From positions 1-13,101 of the forward strand of contig DASPZU010000086.1 in assembly GCA_035636095.1 (NCBI GenBank): a DNA stretch of 13,101 nucleotides, read 5' to 3'. This document shows positions 1-6,161 of the stretch, piece by piece. The number at the start of each line of letters is the position of its first letter. The first letter of the stretch is position 1. The stretch comes from Gp7-AA10 sp035636095. GTDB taxonomy: Bacteria; Acidobacteriota; Thermoanaerobaculia; Gp7-AA8. The notes beneath the pieces were generated by a model. That model was not told where the DNA came from, ran no database searches, and saw only the letters and a program-made list of their open reading frames with translations. A program made the position numbers and the translations under genes.

Positions 1-92
1 GAGGAAAGACTGTTCCTTCCACCCGTAAGCACTCACGATCATCGCCATCGGGTCGGTCGGAGCTGATTGTCAGGAAGAAAGACGAAAAGCAG

Positions 93-458
93 TCAGCGAA
101 GAAGAGGACTGTCCTTGACAATCACTTTTATAGAACGGACCTTGCTGGCGAGCGTCGACTGGCCGTCGACGACGATGTAGGCGCTGAGGCGCTCGTACGA
201 CTTATCGCCGAAGCCTTTCACCTGCATGATGTCGGTCGGCTTTTGAAACCGTCCGTGCTGGGTGCGGTAGTCGACGATGCGCTGCGCGGCCTTCATCCCG
301 ACCCGCGGGAGCAGCGAGAGCTGCGCGGCGTCGGCGGTGTTGATGTTGACGACCCCGGCGGGCGTGCTGGAGGTCGCCGGCGTCTCGGCCGCAAAAGCAG
401 CCGCACCGACGGCGGCGATGAGAAATGCTGTCACGAAAATGGGGAGGGACTTTCGCAT
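93..458 (-). CDS. Exported ComEA-like helix-hairpin-helix protein
   Basis: A 121-residue protein with a signal peptide (about residues 1-23, ending AAAFA) and a single ComEA-type double helix-hairpin-helix domain at about residues 37-97. The domain opens with the family signature VNINTADAAQL, followed by LPRVGMKAAQRIVDYR and a second hairpin around VKGFGDKSYERL. ComEA proteins bind double-stranded DNA non-specifically outside the inner membrane during natural transformation, and short soluble versions are common. DNA binding here is inferred from the family. The start is set by AAAGGAG at 474-468, nine bases before the ATG. It is the last gene of the minus-strand block, 219 bases after the GNAT-like gene, so it may have its own promoter. 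The C-terminal tail (about 98-121) is short and basic. A link to the secretin, as a DNA-uptake pore, is possible but unproven. Confidence 0.88.
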   Translation of the reverse strand: MRKSLPIFVTAFLIAAVGAAAFAAETPATSSTPAGVVNINTADAAQLSLLPRVGMKAAQRIVDYRTQHGRFQKPTDIMQVKGFGDKSYERLSAYIVVDGQSTLASKVRSIKVIVKDSPLLR

Positions 459-548
459 GGTTTATTTCTCCTTTCGTTTTGTTGGTTGTTGTGTTTGTTG
501 TCAGATCGATTGGCTGGTAGCCCACACGAGGACCTTCGATCTCGATCC

Positions 549-605
549 TCACCGTTTCACGTAGTCGCTCTCGTTTCGCACCACCTCCTTTTCGAGGCAG
601 TGCAC
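549..605 (-). other. Possible 18-codon ORF in the comEA-like leader
   Basis: In the 219-base gap before the ComEA-like gene, the minus strand holds a short open frame with a GTG start at 605 and a TGA at 551-549. It reads (V)HCLEKEVVRNESDYVKR. An in-frame TGA at 611-609 closes it upstream. A strong Shine-Dalgarno-like run (AAAAGGAGGTGG) lies inside this frame near 592-581, not before its start. The run could serve initiation at a GTG just after it, but the spacing is too short. It may be a leader peptide, a degenerate gene remnant or chance. I recognise no family. Confidence 0.15.
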
Positions 606-677
606 AGTTCAATCGGACGGCCACGTGGCACGCGGAGCGAAGTTGTTGAAGGAATTGCTGTTAGGCGGGAAGCGGCT

Positions 678-1406
678 TCAGCGTGCTGTCAAAAAATTCT
701 GCCGACGCTGGAACAAAAATCGGGTGGAGGCAGCGATGGCCTTCGCCCAATTTTTCATGGTCAGCGGGCAAAGGCAGACCAGCATGTCGCCCTCGGCGTG
801 ACCGGAATTCGCCGCGACGAAAAACCTTAGATTCGGGTCCGTCAGCAACGCCTCGCTGATCGGCGCGGTTTGTGGCCGCAGCCGTTTCTGACCTGACCTC
901 CGAACAATGCCACGGTCCGACTTCCAGTCGTCGCCGTAGCGTTCGCGCGCGAGGTGATCGAGAAACGCCCCAACGGAAGGAGGAGTGACGGCGTCGTGGC
1001 GCGGCCAGAACTGTTCGAAATTCCGCGCCAGAAGTAGATAGCTCTTGTAGCTGAACGTATCAAACATCCAGTAGATCGGAGTCAGCGGATTCCGCGCTCG
1101 CGCGCGCCAGTACGTGCGCACGCCGAGGCGCTGAATCAGCGCGCGACCGCGATAGGTCTCATCGATGACCACACTGGAAGTGAAGATGATCACGCTGCGC
1201 CGCCCTGCGAAGAGCGTCGGGTAAACGTCGAGCGCCGCAACTCCGATCAGAGCCGCCGGCGTGCGGAACATGGCGATCTCCGAGTGATGGCGGAGCTTCG
1301 ACTCGAGATAGTCGCGCGTCGTGTCGACGTAGCGGCGCGTCAGGTTCCAGATGTCATCCCAATGCGACGGCTGGAGCGTCGCAGGAGGACTGAGGACCGT
1401 CATCAT
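678..1406 (-). CDS. GNAT-like acyltransferase, uncharacterised
   Basis: A 242-residue protein with no signal peptide or membrane segment, so probably cytoplasmic. The stretch SVVIDETYRGRALIQRLGVR (about residues 78-97) resembles motif A of GNAT acyltransferases, where a beta strand is followed by an R/Q-x-x-G-x-G/A-type loop that binds the acyl-CoA pyrophosphate. The following YWMFDTFSYKSYLLLARNF resembles the later GNAT segments. Substrate is unknown. The ATG at 1406 lies two bases after the secretin stop codon, and a second in-frame ATG is at 1403. No strong ribosome binding site is seen, so translation is probably coupled to the secretin gene. The C-terminal third (about 160-242) is not recognisable. 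A GNAT fold is likely but remote, because the canonical second glycine of motif A is replaced by alanine. Confidence 0.6.
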   Translation of the reverse strand: MMTVLSPPATLQPSHWDDIWNLTRRYVDTTRDYLESKLRHHSEIAMFRTPAALIGVAALDVYPTLFAGRRSVIIFTSSVVIDETYRGRALIQRLGVRTYWRARARNPLTPIYWMFDTFSYKSYLLLARNFEQFWPRHDAVTPPSVGAFLDHLARERYGDDWKSDRGIVRRSGQKRLRPQTAPISEALLTDPNLRFFVAANSGHAEGDMLVCLCPLTMKNWAKAIAASTRFLFQRRQNFLTAR

Positions 1407-1408
1407 CT

Positions 1409-2845
1409 CTAAGGCTCGTGCGAATCGCCGGCGATGCCGGGAATCGCGAACGTCGCTGGGTCGAGCAGTGGCGTGGTCATCCCCGGCTGCCAGAGGTGCG
1501 GTGTCAGGACCACGAAGACTTCTTCCTGGTTGTGTGATGCCGACTGATTAGCGAAAAGAAGGTTCAGGAAGGGAACGTTGCGCAGGCCTGGAAAACCGGA
1601 ATTCGCGTTCGCCCGCCGATCGAGAACCAGCCCACCCACGATGATGCTCTGCCCGTCTTCCACGACCATGGTCGTGGTGGCCTGATTCTGATCGACCTCG
1701 ACCGCGACATTCTGGACGGTGGGCACGAACTGCGAATCGGTCACCTGCAGAACCGTGCGGATAAGGCCATCGCTTGTCGCGGTGGGCGTAATCGTGAGCG
1801 TGACGCCGCTAGAGACCGCCGTTGGTGACGTGATTGTTGTTCCCTGCTGCGCGGTCTGCACGATCACGTAGCGGTTCGACGTGATGTTGATGACCGCCTG
1901 CTGACCACTATACGTGGCAATGTACGGCCGTGAAACGAGACGAGCCTTGTCCTGCGAAGCGAGGTAATTAACGAGCAGCGAGAACGCCGCCGCGTTGTGT
2001 CCGCCCGCGGTCCGCGTGAATGTCAGTCCGTTGCGGAGGAGATCGCCGAAGTTCGCCGTGATATTGGTGAAATTGTGAAATGCTCCGTTGGCAACGTCGG
2101 TCTCCAGACGCTCCAGGGCATCGCGGTCGAACTCCACGACCAGAGCTTCGATGAAAATGTGCGGAGATTCGCGGTCTGCGCGCTGGAGAATCGAGCGCGT
2201 CCGGCTGACCGCGCCCGCCTCGCCGGCTAGAAACACGGAATTCGTACTCGGTTGCATTCCGTACTGCACTGCTGGCGGAGGACCGCTTCCTCCCGGGGAC
2301 GATGGATACAACCCGGCCAGGATGCTGGTCGCTGTCGTCGTATCGATCCACTGCAGCGGAACCTCGGCCGTGACGACGCCGGCCGGACTCGCGCGATTTT
2401 TCTCCATCGCGATCGGAATTTCGTCCGCCTCTCCGCTCTCGATCACGGCGACGCCGGCATGGAGATCCGCGTGGAGGCCGCGAGTCGACAGCAGGAGATT
2501 GACGGCATCGAAGATCGGGACCACCCCGAAGCGCGCTGTGACTGTCCCGCGCAACGAGACGTTGTTCAACAGATAGGGGAGGTGAGCGGCGTCCAGAATC
2601 CGCAACACGACGTCGCGCAGCGGCGCGCGATCCAGATCGACGGTGACCGTCGCCGTCGTGGAAGCACCCTGCACACGAACGTCATCGATCGTAGCGTGGG
2701 CCGTACCCGAGACGGCGGTGCGCTTCGCGTAATCATCGAGAAGCTTGTTGAGGCCACTGTTGTCGAGCGGTCGGTCGATGAGCGTGCATGATGCTAGCGT
2801 GAGCGCGATCAAGGCAACCCAGGGACGAGAACGTGCCGTGGTCAT
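1409..2845 (-). CDS. Short lipoprotein secretin (GspD/PilQ family)
   Basis: A 478-residue outer-membrane secretin. The N-terminus is a lipoprotein signal with lipobox LASC (Cys20). An STN/N0-like domain follows at about residues 70-137 (APLRDVVLRILDAAHLPYLL), then a secretin_N/N1-like domain at about 161-224. The C-terminal secretin domain spans about 228-452 and ends with the family signature: VEDGQSIIVGGL (395-406), FPGLRNVPFLNLLF (418-431) and EEVFVVLTPHLW (441-452). Secretins form multimeric gated channels for type II/III secretion, type IV pili or phage export. This one is shorter than typical GspD or PilQ (over 600 residues), with only two N domains. The ATG overlaps the stop of the DsbA-like gene (ATGA at 2845-2842), so the two are translationally coupled. 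No ATPase, platform or pilin gene is in the window. Secretin identity is firm; the system it serves is not. Confidence 0.93.
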   Translation of the reverse strand: MTTARSRPWVALIALTLASCTLIDRPLDNSGLNKLLDDYAKRTAVSGTAHATIDDVRVQGASTTATVTVDLDRAPLRDVVLRILDAAHLPYLLNNVSLRGTVTARFGVVPIFDAVNLLLSTRGLHADLHAGVAVIESGEADEIPIAMEKNRASPAGVVTAEVPLQWIDTTTATSILAGLYPSSPGGSGPPPAVQYGMQPSTNSVFLAGEAGAVSRTRSILQRADRESPHIFIEALVVEFDRDALERLETDVANGAFHNFTNITANFGDLLRNGLTFTRTAGGHNAAAFSLLVNYLASQDKARLVSRPYIATYSGQQAVINITSNRYVIVQTAQQGTTITSPTAVSSGVTLTITPTATSDGLIRTVLQVTDSQFVPTVQNVAVEVDQNQATTTMVVEDGQSIIVGGLVLDRRANANSGFPGLRNVPFLNLLFANQSASHNQEEVFVVLTPHLWQPGMTTPLLDPATFAIPGIAGDSHEP

Positions 2846-3885
2846 GGCGATGATGTCGCGGTGTGGCTGCGTTGGTTGTTAGGCGCTGCCGATCGGCGGA
2901 GCTCTTCGTCAACGATGTCCCGGACCGTCTGCTCGCTGAGATTCATCATGATCTCGCGCCCGTTCACGAAGATGGTTGGCGTGCCGCTGATGCCGAGTTC
3001 GCGGCCTTCTCGCAGATCGCGGTCGACGTCGGCGGCATGCGTTCCGCCGGCTACGCAGTTCTTGAACGCCTCGCGATCGAGATCCACGGCCTCCGCGAGC
3101 GCTTCGACATGGAGGCTGTCCTGATGCTCGAACATCCAGTCATGGAGCTCCCAGAATTTGCCCTGATCGGCTGCGCACAGAGACGCCTGTGACGCCATCG
3201 GTGCATCGGTGTGACCTTGAAGAGGAAACTGTTTGTAGATCAGACGGATCTTGTCGCCGTAGGAGCCCTGAAGCTCGGCCAGCATTTTTCTCGCCTGCCT
3301 GCACCCGGGACACTGGAAGTCCGAGAACTCGACGATCGTCACCGGAGCGTCGACGCTTCCTCGGGCAGGATCGCTCGCGGAGAGCGGAACGGTGAGGTGG
3401 GGCGGTGGAAGAAAGATCTCCACGCCGTACCGCGCGAACAACCGTCTGCGATAGAGCGTCTCGATGCCTTGCTCGCGCTGCTCTTTCACGAGTTCCACGA
3501 CCCTGGCTCGCGCCTCCTGCGGATCGTCCGGAAGGCTCCCTTTCGCACGCTTCAGCAGATCGGCGATCTCTGTTTCGGGAACATCCTGGGCCTTCCTGCG
3601 AATCTCTCGATCGCGCAATTCCACCACAGTGATCTTCTGCCGCCGCGCTTCCTGCTCGAGCAGCTTCCTGAAAACGACGTCCTCCACAGCCTTCCGTCGT
3701 GCCATATATTCGAACTGACGCAGCCGGATCATCGAGGTTCGAGCGGCCGTCTCCATTTCGGCCACGGTGACAGTCTCCGCACCCGCGGAGGCGACTACCG
3801 CCGTCTTGTCATCCGCTGGCGGAGGCGCAGCCTGAAGAGAACCGGCTGCGAAGAGAAAGAGAATCGGCGCACTCCACGTTGTCAT
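2842..3885 (-). CDS. Exported DsbA-like thiol oxidoreductase with SurA_N-like region
   Basis: A 347-residue periplasmic protein. The start chosen is ATG 3885, because it begins a signal peptide (MTTWSAPILFLFAAGSLQA) and has TGGAGG five bases upstream. A longer frame from 3957 would overlap the previous gene. Residues about 35-155 are helical and charged, resembling the N-terminal segment of SurA/PpiC-type chaperones (EYMARRKAVEDVVFRKLLEQ). The C-terminal domain (about 175-332) is thioredoxin-fold of the DsbA/Thioredoxin_4 kind: VEFSDFQCPGC with active-site CPGC at 192-195, and cis-proline loop GTPTIFVNG at 301-309. Two further cysteines (237, 277) occupy places usual in this family. It probably oxidises or isomerises disulfides in exported proteins. 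Likely clients are the Cys-rich products of the two nearby genes, which is inferred from context. It overlaps the secretin gene by four bases. Confidence 0.92.
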   Translation of the reverse strand: MTTWSAPILFLFAAGSLQAAPPPADDKTAVVASAGAETVTVAEMETAARTSMIRLRQFEYMARRKAVEDVVFRKLLEQEARRQKITVVELRDREIRRKAQDVPETEIADLLKRAKGSLPDDPQEARARVVELVKEQREQGIETLYRRRLFARYGVEIFLPPPHLTVPLSASDPARGSVDAPVTIVEFSDFQCPGCRQARKMLAELQGSYGDKIRLIYKQFPLQGHTDAPMASQASLCAADQGKFWELHDWMFEHQDSLHVEALAEAVDLDREAFKNCVAGGTHAADVDRDLREGRELGISGTPTIFVNGREIMMNLSEQTVRDIVDEELRRSAAPNNQRSHTATSSP

Positions 3886-3890
3886 CGTTT

Positions 3891-3896
3891 CCTCCA
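3891..3896 (-). promoter_or_regulatory. Ribosome binding site deciding the dsbA-like start
   Basis: Minus-strand TGGAGG, five bases before the ATG at 3885. It favours this start over the upstream alternative at 3957. Confidence 0.8.
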
Positions 3897-3913
3897 AAGA
3901 AGATGCGAAATCA

Positions 3914-4333
3914 TTAAGGGGAGACGTCGAAGGACAACGGGATGTTCGCCAGGTCACACGCGTTGATGCACTGCGGTCCGCCAGGGCACCACTGCCCGTC
4001 GCCGAGCACGCAATGGGCAGTCTTCACGACGAGCTGCGCGTGCGCGGGGATCGTTCTCTGCGTCAGGATGGAATTGCACTTCCAGGCACAGACCGGATTA
4101 ACGTCACCAATGCAGACGTAGAAATTCTCGCTGGCAATGCTGATGGTGATCGTCGGGGCCGCAGTGTAGTACCACCCCTGGCTGGTCCTGTTCGGCAGGA
4201 CCTCCTCGAAGTAGTTTTCGGGGCCCTCGGCACAGATGATGACGTTCGTGTTGTTGCGGACATTGAATGCCATGGCCGGCACGGTCAAAAGAGTCAGCAG
4301 CAGGATGGTGAATGCGGACAGAGTTCGTTTCAT
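3914..4333 (-). CDS. Small secreted 8-cysteine protein, unknown
   Basis: A 139-residue protein with a signal peptide (MKRTLSAFTILLLTLLTVPAMA, likely cut after residue 22). The mature part has eight cysteines, at residues 34, 74, 82, 86, 108, 116, 122 and 126. The even number fits four disulfides. The C-terminal half clusters six of them (VCAWKC, CVLGDGQWCPGG, CINAC), while the N-terminal half looks beta-rich (TITISIASENFYVC). I do not recognise the family. A longer frame starts with TTG at 4357, but ATG 4333 has AAGGAA five bases upstream and begins the signal peptide directly. The gene lies 28 bases before the DsbA-like start, so its product is a natural candidate client of that enzyme. Whether it stays in the periplasm, sits on the surface or is released is unknown. 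Confidence 0.8.
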   Translation of the reverse strand: MKRTLSAFTILLLTLLTVPAMAFNVRNNTNVIICAEGPENYFEEVLPNRTSQGWYYTAAPTITISIASENFYVCIGDVNPVCAWKCNSILTQRTIPAHAQLVVKTAHCVLGDGQWCPGGPQCINACDLANIPLSFDVSP

Positions 4334-4338
4334 GTTCG

Positions 4339-4344
4339 TTCCTT
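4339..4344 (-). promoter_or_regulatory. Ribosome binding site deciding the 8-Cys protein start
   Basis: Minus-strand AAGGAA, five bases before the ATG at 4333. It supports that start over the TTG at 4357, which overlaps the preceding stop codon. Confidence 0.6.
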
Positions 4345-4353
4345 GCCTTTCAA

Positions 4354-4959
4354 TCAATCGGTCGGGGCGGCGGCGGTGAAGCGCTTGAGCTCCTCGTCGA
4401 CGATCTGCTCTTTTTGCGATCGTCGCTGGGTCGTCCGGTCCTGCTCTTGTTTGATCTCGCGCTGCAGACGGGCAACTTCCGCCAACAGTCGACCCTGCTC
4501 GCGCACGTCGAACAGCTCGCTCAAGCCGGCCTTCAGATCCGCGCGGGCCTTTTCCCGCGTGGCGTCCGTCTTCGAGGCCCGGTATTGCGCAGTCAGTAGA
4601 TCAACCTTTCGATGCAGTTGCTGTTCGCGCTGGTACAGTTGGTAACGCTGCGGATCTTCAGCCTTGAGCTTCGCCACCTGCTGTTTGTGGCTCAGAGCGG
4701 AGCGTAGATGCGCCCAGTAAACCTCTGGAGACCGAGTCTTGGTCGTGTGCAACTGCCGTTCGGACTCGACGCGGTCGTTCGCATCGCTCAGCAGAAACTC
4801 GAGGGCCTCCTTCTCCTGTTCTGATGTCAACGGCATCCCCGAAGCCGTGGAGAGACGAAACGGCGACGGCGGCGTCGTAGCCGGCGGCGACTGCGCGAAA
4901 AGAGGGGCAACCAGTAGAACTGGAACGAAGAGTGGCTGGAAAGCCCGAAACGTTTTCAT
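4354..4959 (-). CDS. Exported coiled-coil protein, unknown
   Basis: A 201-residue protein with a signal peptide (MKTFRAFQPLFVPVLLVAPLFA) and a Pro/Thr/Ser-rich linker (QSPPATTPPSP). The rest, from about residue 40, is a long charged helical region with heptad-like spacing, for example LTSEQEKEALEFLLSDANDR and LLAEVARLQREIKQEQDRTT. It is therefore likely periplasmic and coiled-coil. It has no cysteines, unlike its two neighbours. The start at 4959 is chosen because AAGGAGG lies four bases upstream and the signal peptide follows at once. The longer frame from 5043 would overlap the EF-hand gene and add a basic, signal-less leader. Function is unknown. It could be an adaptor, a chaperone-like holdase or a periplasmic structural component, and the sequence does not discriminate. 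Confidence 0.8.
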   Translation of the reverse strand: MKTFRAFQPLFVPVLLVAPLFAQSPPATTPPSPFRLSTASGMPLTSEQEKEALEFLLSDANDRVESERQLHTTKTRSPEVYWAHLRSALSHKQQVAKLKAEDPQRYQLYQREQQLHRKVDLLTAQYRASKTDATREKARADLKAGLSELFDVREQGRLLAEVARLQREIKQEQDRTTQRRSQKEQIVDEELKRFTAAAPTD

Positions 4960-4963
4960 GAAT

Positions 4964-4970
4964 CCTCCTT
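4964..4970 (-). promoter_or_regulatory. Ribosome binding site deciding the coiled-coil protein start
   Basis: Minus-strand AAGGAGG, four bases before the ATG at 4959. It is strong but tightly spaced, and it excludes the upstream start at 5043. Confidence 0.8.
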
Positions 4971-4987
4971 GATTGCGTCGCAATGGT

Positions 4988-5641
4988 TCATTTCTTTTTC
5001 GTCGTCGTCCGATGTTTGTCAAATTCCGTGGGATGAATGACACCGTCCTTGTTCACGTCGACTTCATCGAACTTTTTCTTGAGCTCACTTTCGCTGAGCT
5101 GACTCCCATTCTTCGCGGCCCACGCCTTGACCTCCTCGAATGAGAGGTGTCCGTCCTTGTCGGCGTCGATGGCCTTGAATCGCTCCTCGGCTGTCGCTGG
5201 TGGAGCTTGCGCGAGTGATGGCGTTGGGATGCAGGTCCTGGTGTTTACGTTCCAGGAGTATCCCTGAGCACATTTATGGTAAATGCGAGTGCTCTCTGTG
5301 GGGGAGAATGGCCGGGCTCGGGTCAGGGACTTCTGGTTCGGAGCACAACGGGAAACGCCCGAAGAAGGATCGACGAAACAGTGTGCGTTCGGTCCGCAGC
5401 AGGTACCGTCGATGCACCACTGGTATCCGGGACACTGGCCGTGTTCGCCGTCCAATTTGATCGGGCCATTCGTGCAGGTGTGGCCGAAATTCGAGCAAGG
5501 GCCCTCGCAGTTGCAGCCGAAGAAGTTGCAGCCGCTCGGTCCCGTGTAGAAATCGAGGAAGTTGCAACAGTCCGCCAGCGCACTCGTCGATGCAACCAGA
5601 AGCGCGACCGCGACAACCAGGAGCCCGAGTTTCCATCTCAT
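4988..5641 (-). CDS. Secreted Cys-rich protein with two EF-hands
   Basis: A 217-residue exported protein. The signal peptide is residues 1-23 (ending STSALA, before DCC). Residues 25-137 contain fifteen cysteines (25, 26, 38, 43, 45, 49, 56, 70, 76, 81, 82, 88, 99, 124, 137) with many Gly, Asn and aromatic residues, like a disulfide-knotted extracellular module. The C-terminus has two canonical EF-hand calcium loops, DADKDGHLSFEE at 159-170 and DVNKDGVIHPTE at 195-206. Both have acidic or Asn ligands at positions 1, 3 and 5, Gly at 6, a hydrophobic residue at 8 and Glu at 12. Calcium binding is therefore very likely. The Cys-rich part is unrecognised. The ATG at 5641 has GGAGGG eight bases upstream. 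The same frame runs open to 5992, but that part overlaps the receiver gene and looks non-native (Arg-rich). An odd cysteine count leaves one free thiol or an intermolecular bond. Confidence 0.85.
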   Translation of the reverse strand: MRWKLGLLVVAVALLVASTSALADCCNFLDFYTGPSGCNFFGCNCEGPCSNFGHTCTNGPIKLDGEHGQCPGYQWCIDGTCCGPNAHCFVDPSSGVSRCAPNQKSLTRARPFSPTESTRIYHKCAQGYSWNVNTRTCIPTPSLAQAPPATAEERFKAIDADKDGHLSFEEVKAWAAKNGSQLSESELKKKFDEVDVNKDGVIHPTEFDKHRTTTKKK

Positions 5642-5649
5642 GATGTCGT

Positions 5650-5655
5650 CCCTCC
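5650..5655 (-). promoter_or_regulatory. Ribosome binding site deciding the EF-hand protein start
   Basis: Minus-strand GGAGGG, eight bases before the ATG at 5641. It marks the true start inside a frame that is open much further upstream. Confidence 0.8.
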
Positions 5656-5680
5656 ATTCATCTGACGTTGACAAATGATC

Positions 5681-5699
5681 GGTCCGGCGGAGCCGGACC
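5681..5699 (-). promoter_or_regulatory. Perfect hairpin between receiver and EF-hand genes
   Basis: The eight-base arms ggtccggc (5681-5688) and gccggacc (5692-5699) are perfectly complementary around a three-base loop. On the minus strand the hairpin lies after the receiver stop codon and about 40 bases before the EF-hand start. It is followed by GATCATTTGTC, not a clear U-run, so it is a poor classical intrinsic terminator. It may be an attenuator, a processing site or a 3' end stabiliser that separates expression of the regulatory genes from the secreted-protein genes. Confidence 0.5.
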
Positions 5700-5739
5700 T
5701 GAATAGCCGCGAACGCACGAGCACCGTAGGTGGAAGCAC

Positions 5740-6078
5740 TCAGACGAGCAGCTTGCGGATGGCGAGGAGGTTTTCTTTGTGGACGTAGGCAACCGCGCCG
5801 GCCTGCACGGCCGCCTCGCGAATTTCGTCGTCGTCGTACTGCGATAGCACGATGATCTTTGCCGTGGGGTCGCGCTGCACGATCTCGCGGGTAGCGCCGA
5901 TGCCATCCAGGCCGTCCATGCGCACATCCATCAACACCCAGTCGGGACGGATGTCGAAGTAGCAGCGGACGGCGTCGTATCCTGTCGCGCACTCCACAAT
6001 GTCCTCGGCAATCCCGCCGAAGAGTGCGTGAAGCAGGCGCCGCATCTGCGGAGAATCGTCGGCGATCAGAAGCCGCAC
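5740..6078 (-). CDS. Stand-alone CheY-like receiver protein
   Basis: A 112-residue response regulator consisting only of a receiver domain. The acid pair is Asp7-Asp8 (LLIADDSP), the phosphoacceptor is Asp51 (VLMDVRM), the switch residue is Ser79 (IIVLSQYDD) and the conserved lysine is Lys101 (AYVHKEN). All key residues are present, so phosphorylation is likely. No output domain follows. The start is GTG at 6078, which places the usual first beta strand right after the start. No in-frame ATG exists upstream, and no good ribosome binding site is visible. The gene lies 83 bases after the NarL-type regulator on the same strand. It could be a phosphate sink, a competitor for the upstream kinase, or a protein-binding switch. 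The kinase partner is inferred from proximity. Confidence 0.9.
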   Translation of the reverse strand: MRLLIADDSPQMRRLLHALFGGIAEDIVECATGYDAVRCYFDIRPDWVLMDVRMDGLDGIGATREIVQRDPTAKIIVLSQYDDDEIREAAVQAGAVAYVHKENLLAIRKLLV

Positions 6079-6161
6079 AGGGACATGATCGCGCCGAGCA
6101 TGCTCCGCGAAACGACTACGAGCACACGAACGGCTTAAGTACGGCCACTCAGGCCTCTGCG

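Noticed and set aside
1..48. Possible partial minus-strand gene starting at ATG 48 and running off the window
   Set aside because: Only 16 codons are visible, with no ribosome binding site and no recognisable motif, so it cannot be supported.
3211..3966. Open frame of 251 residues on the plus strand
   Set aside because: It is antisense to the DsbA-like gene, whose catalytic motifs are unmistakable.
6128..6154. Weak sigma-54-like element (TGGC, then GC with -24/-12 spacing) on the minus strand before the receiver gene
   Set aside because: Only the GG and GC positions match. The -12 TT is absent and no sigma-54 activator is encoded here.
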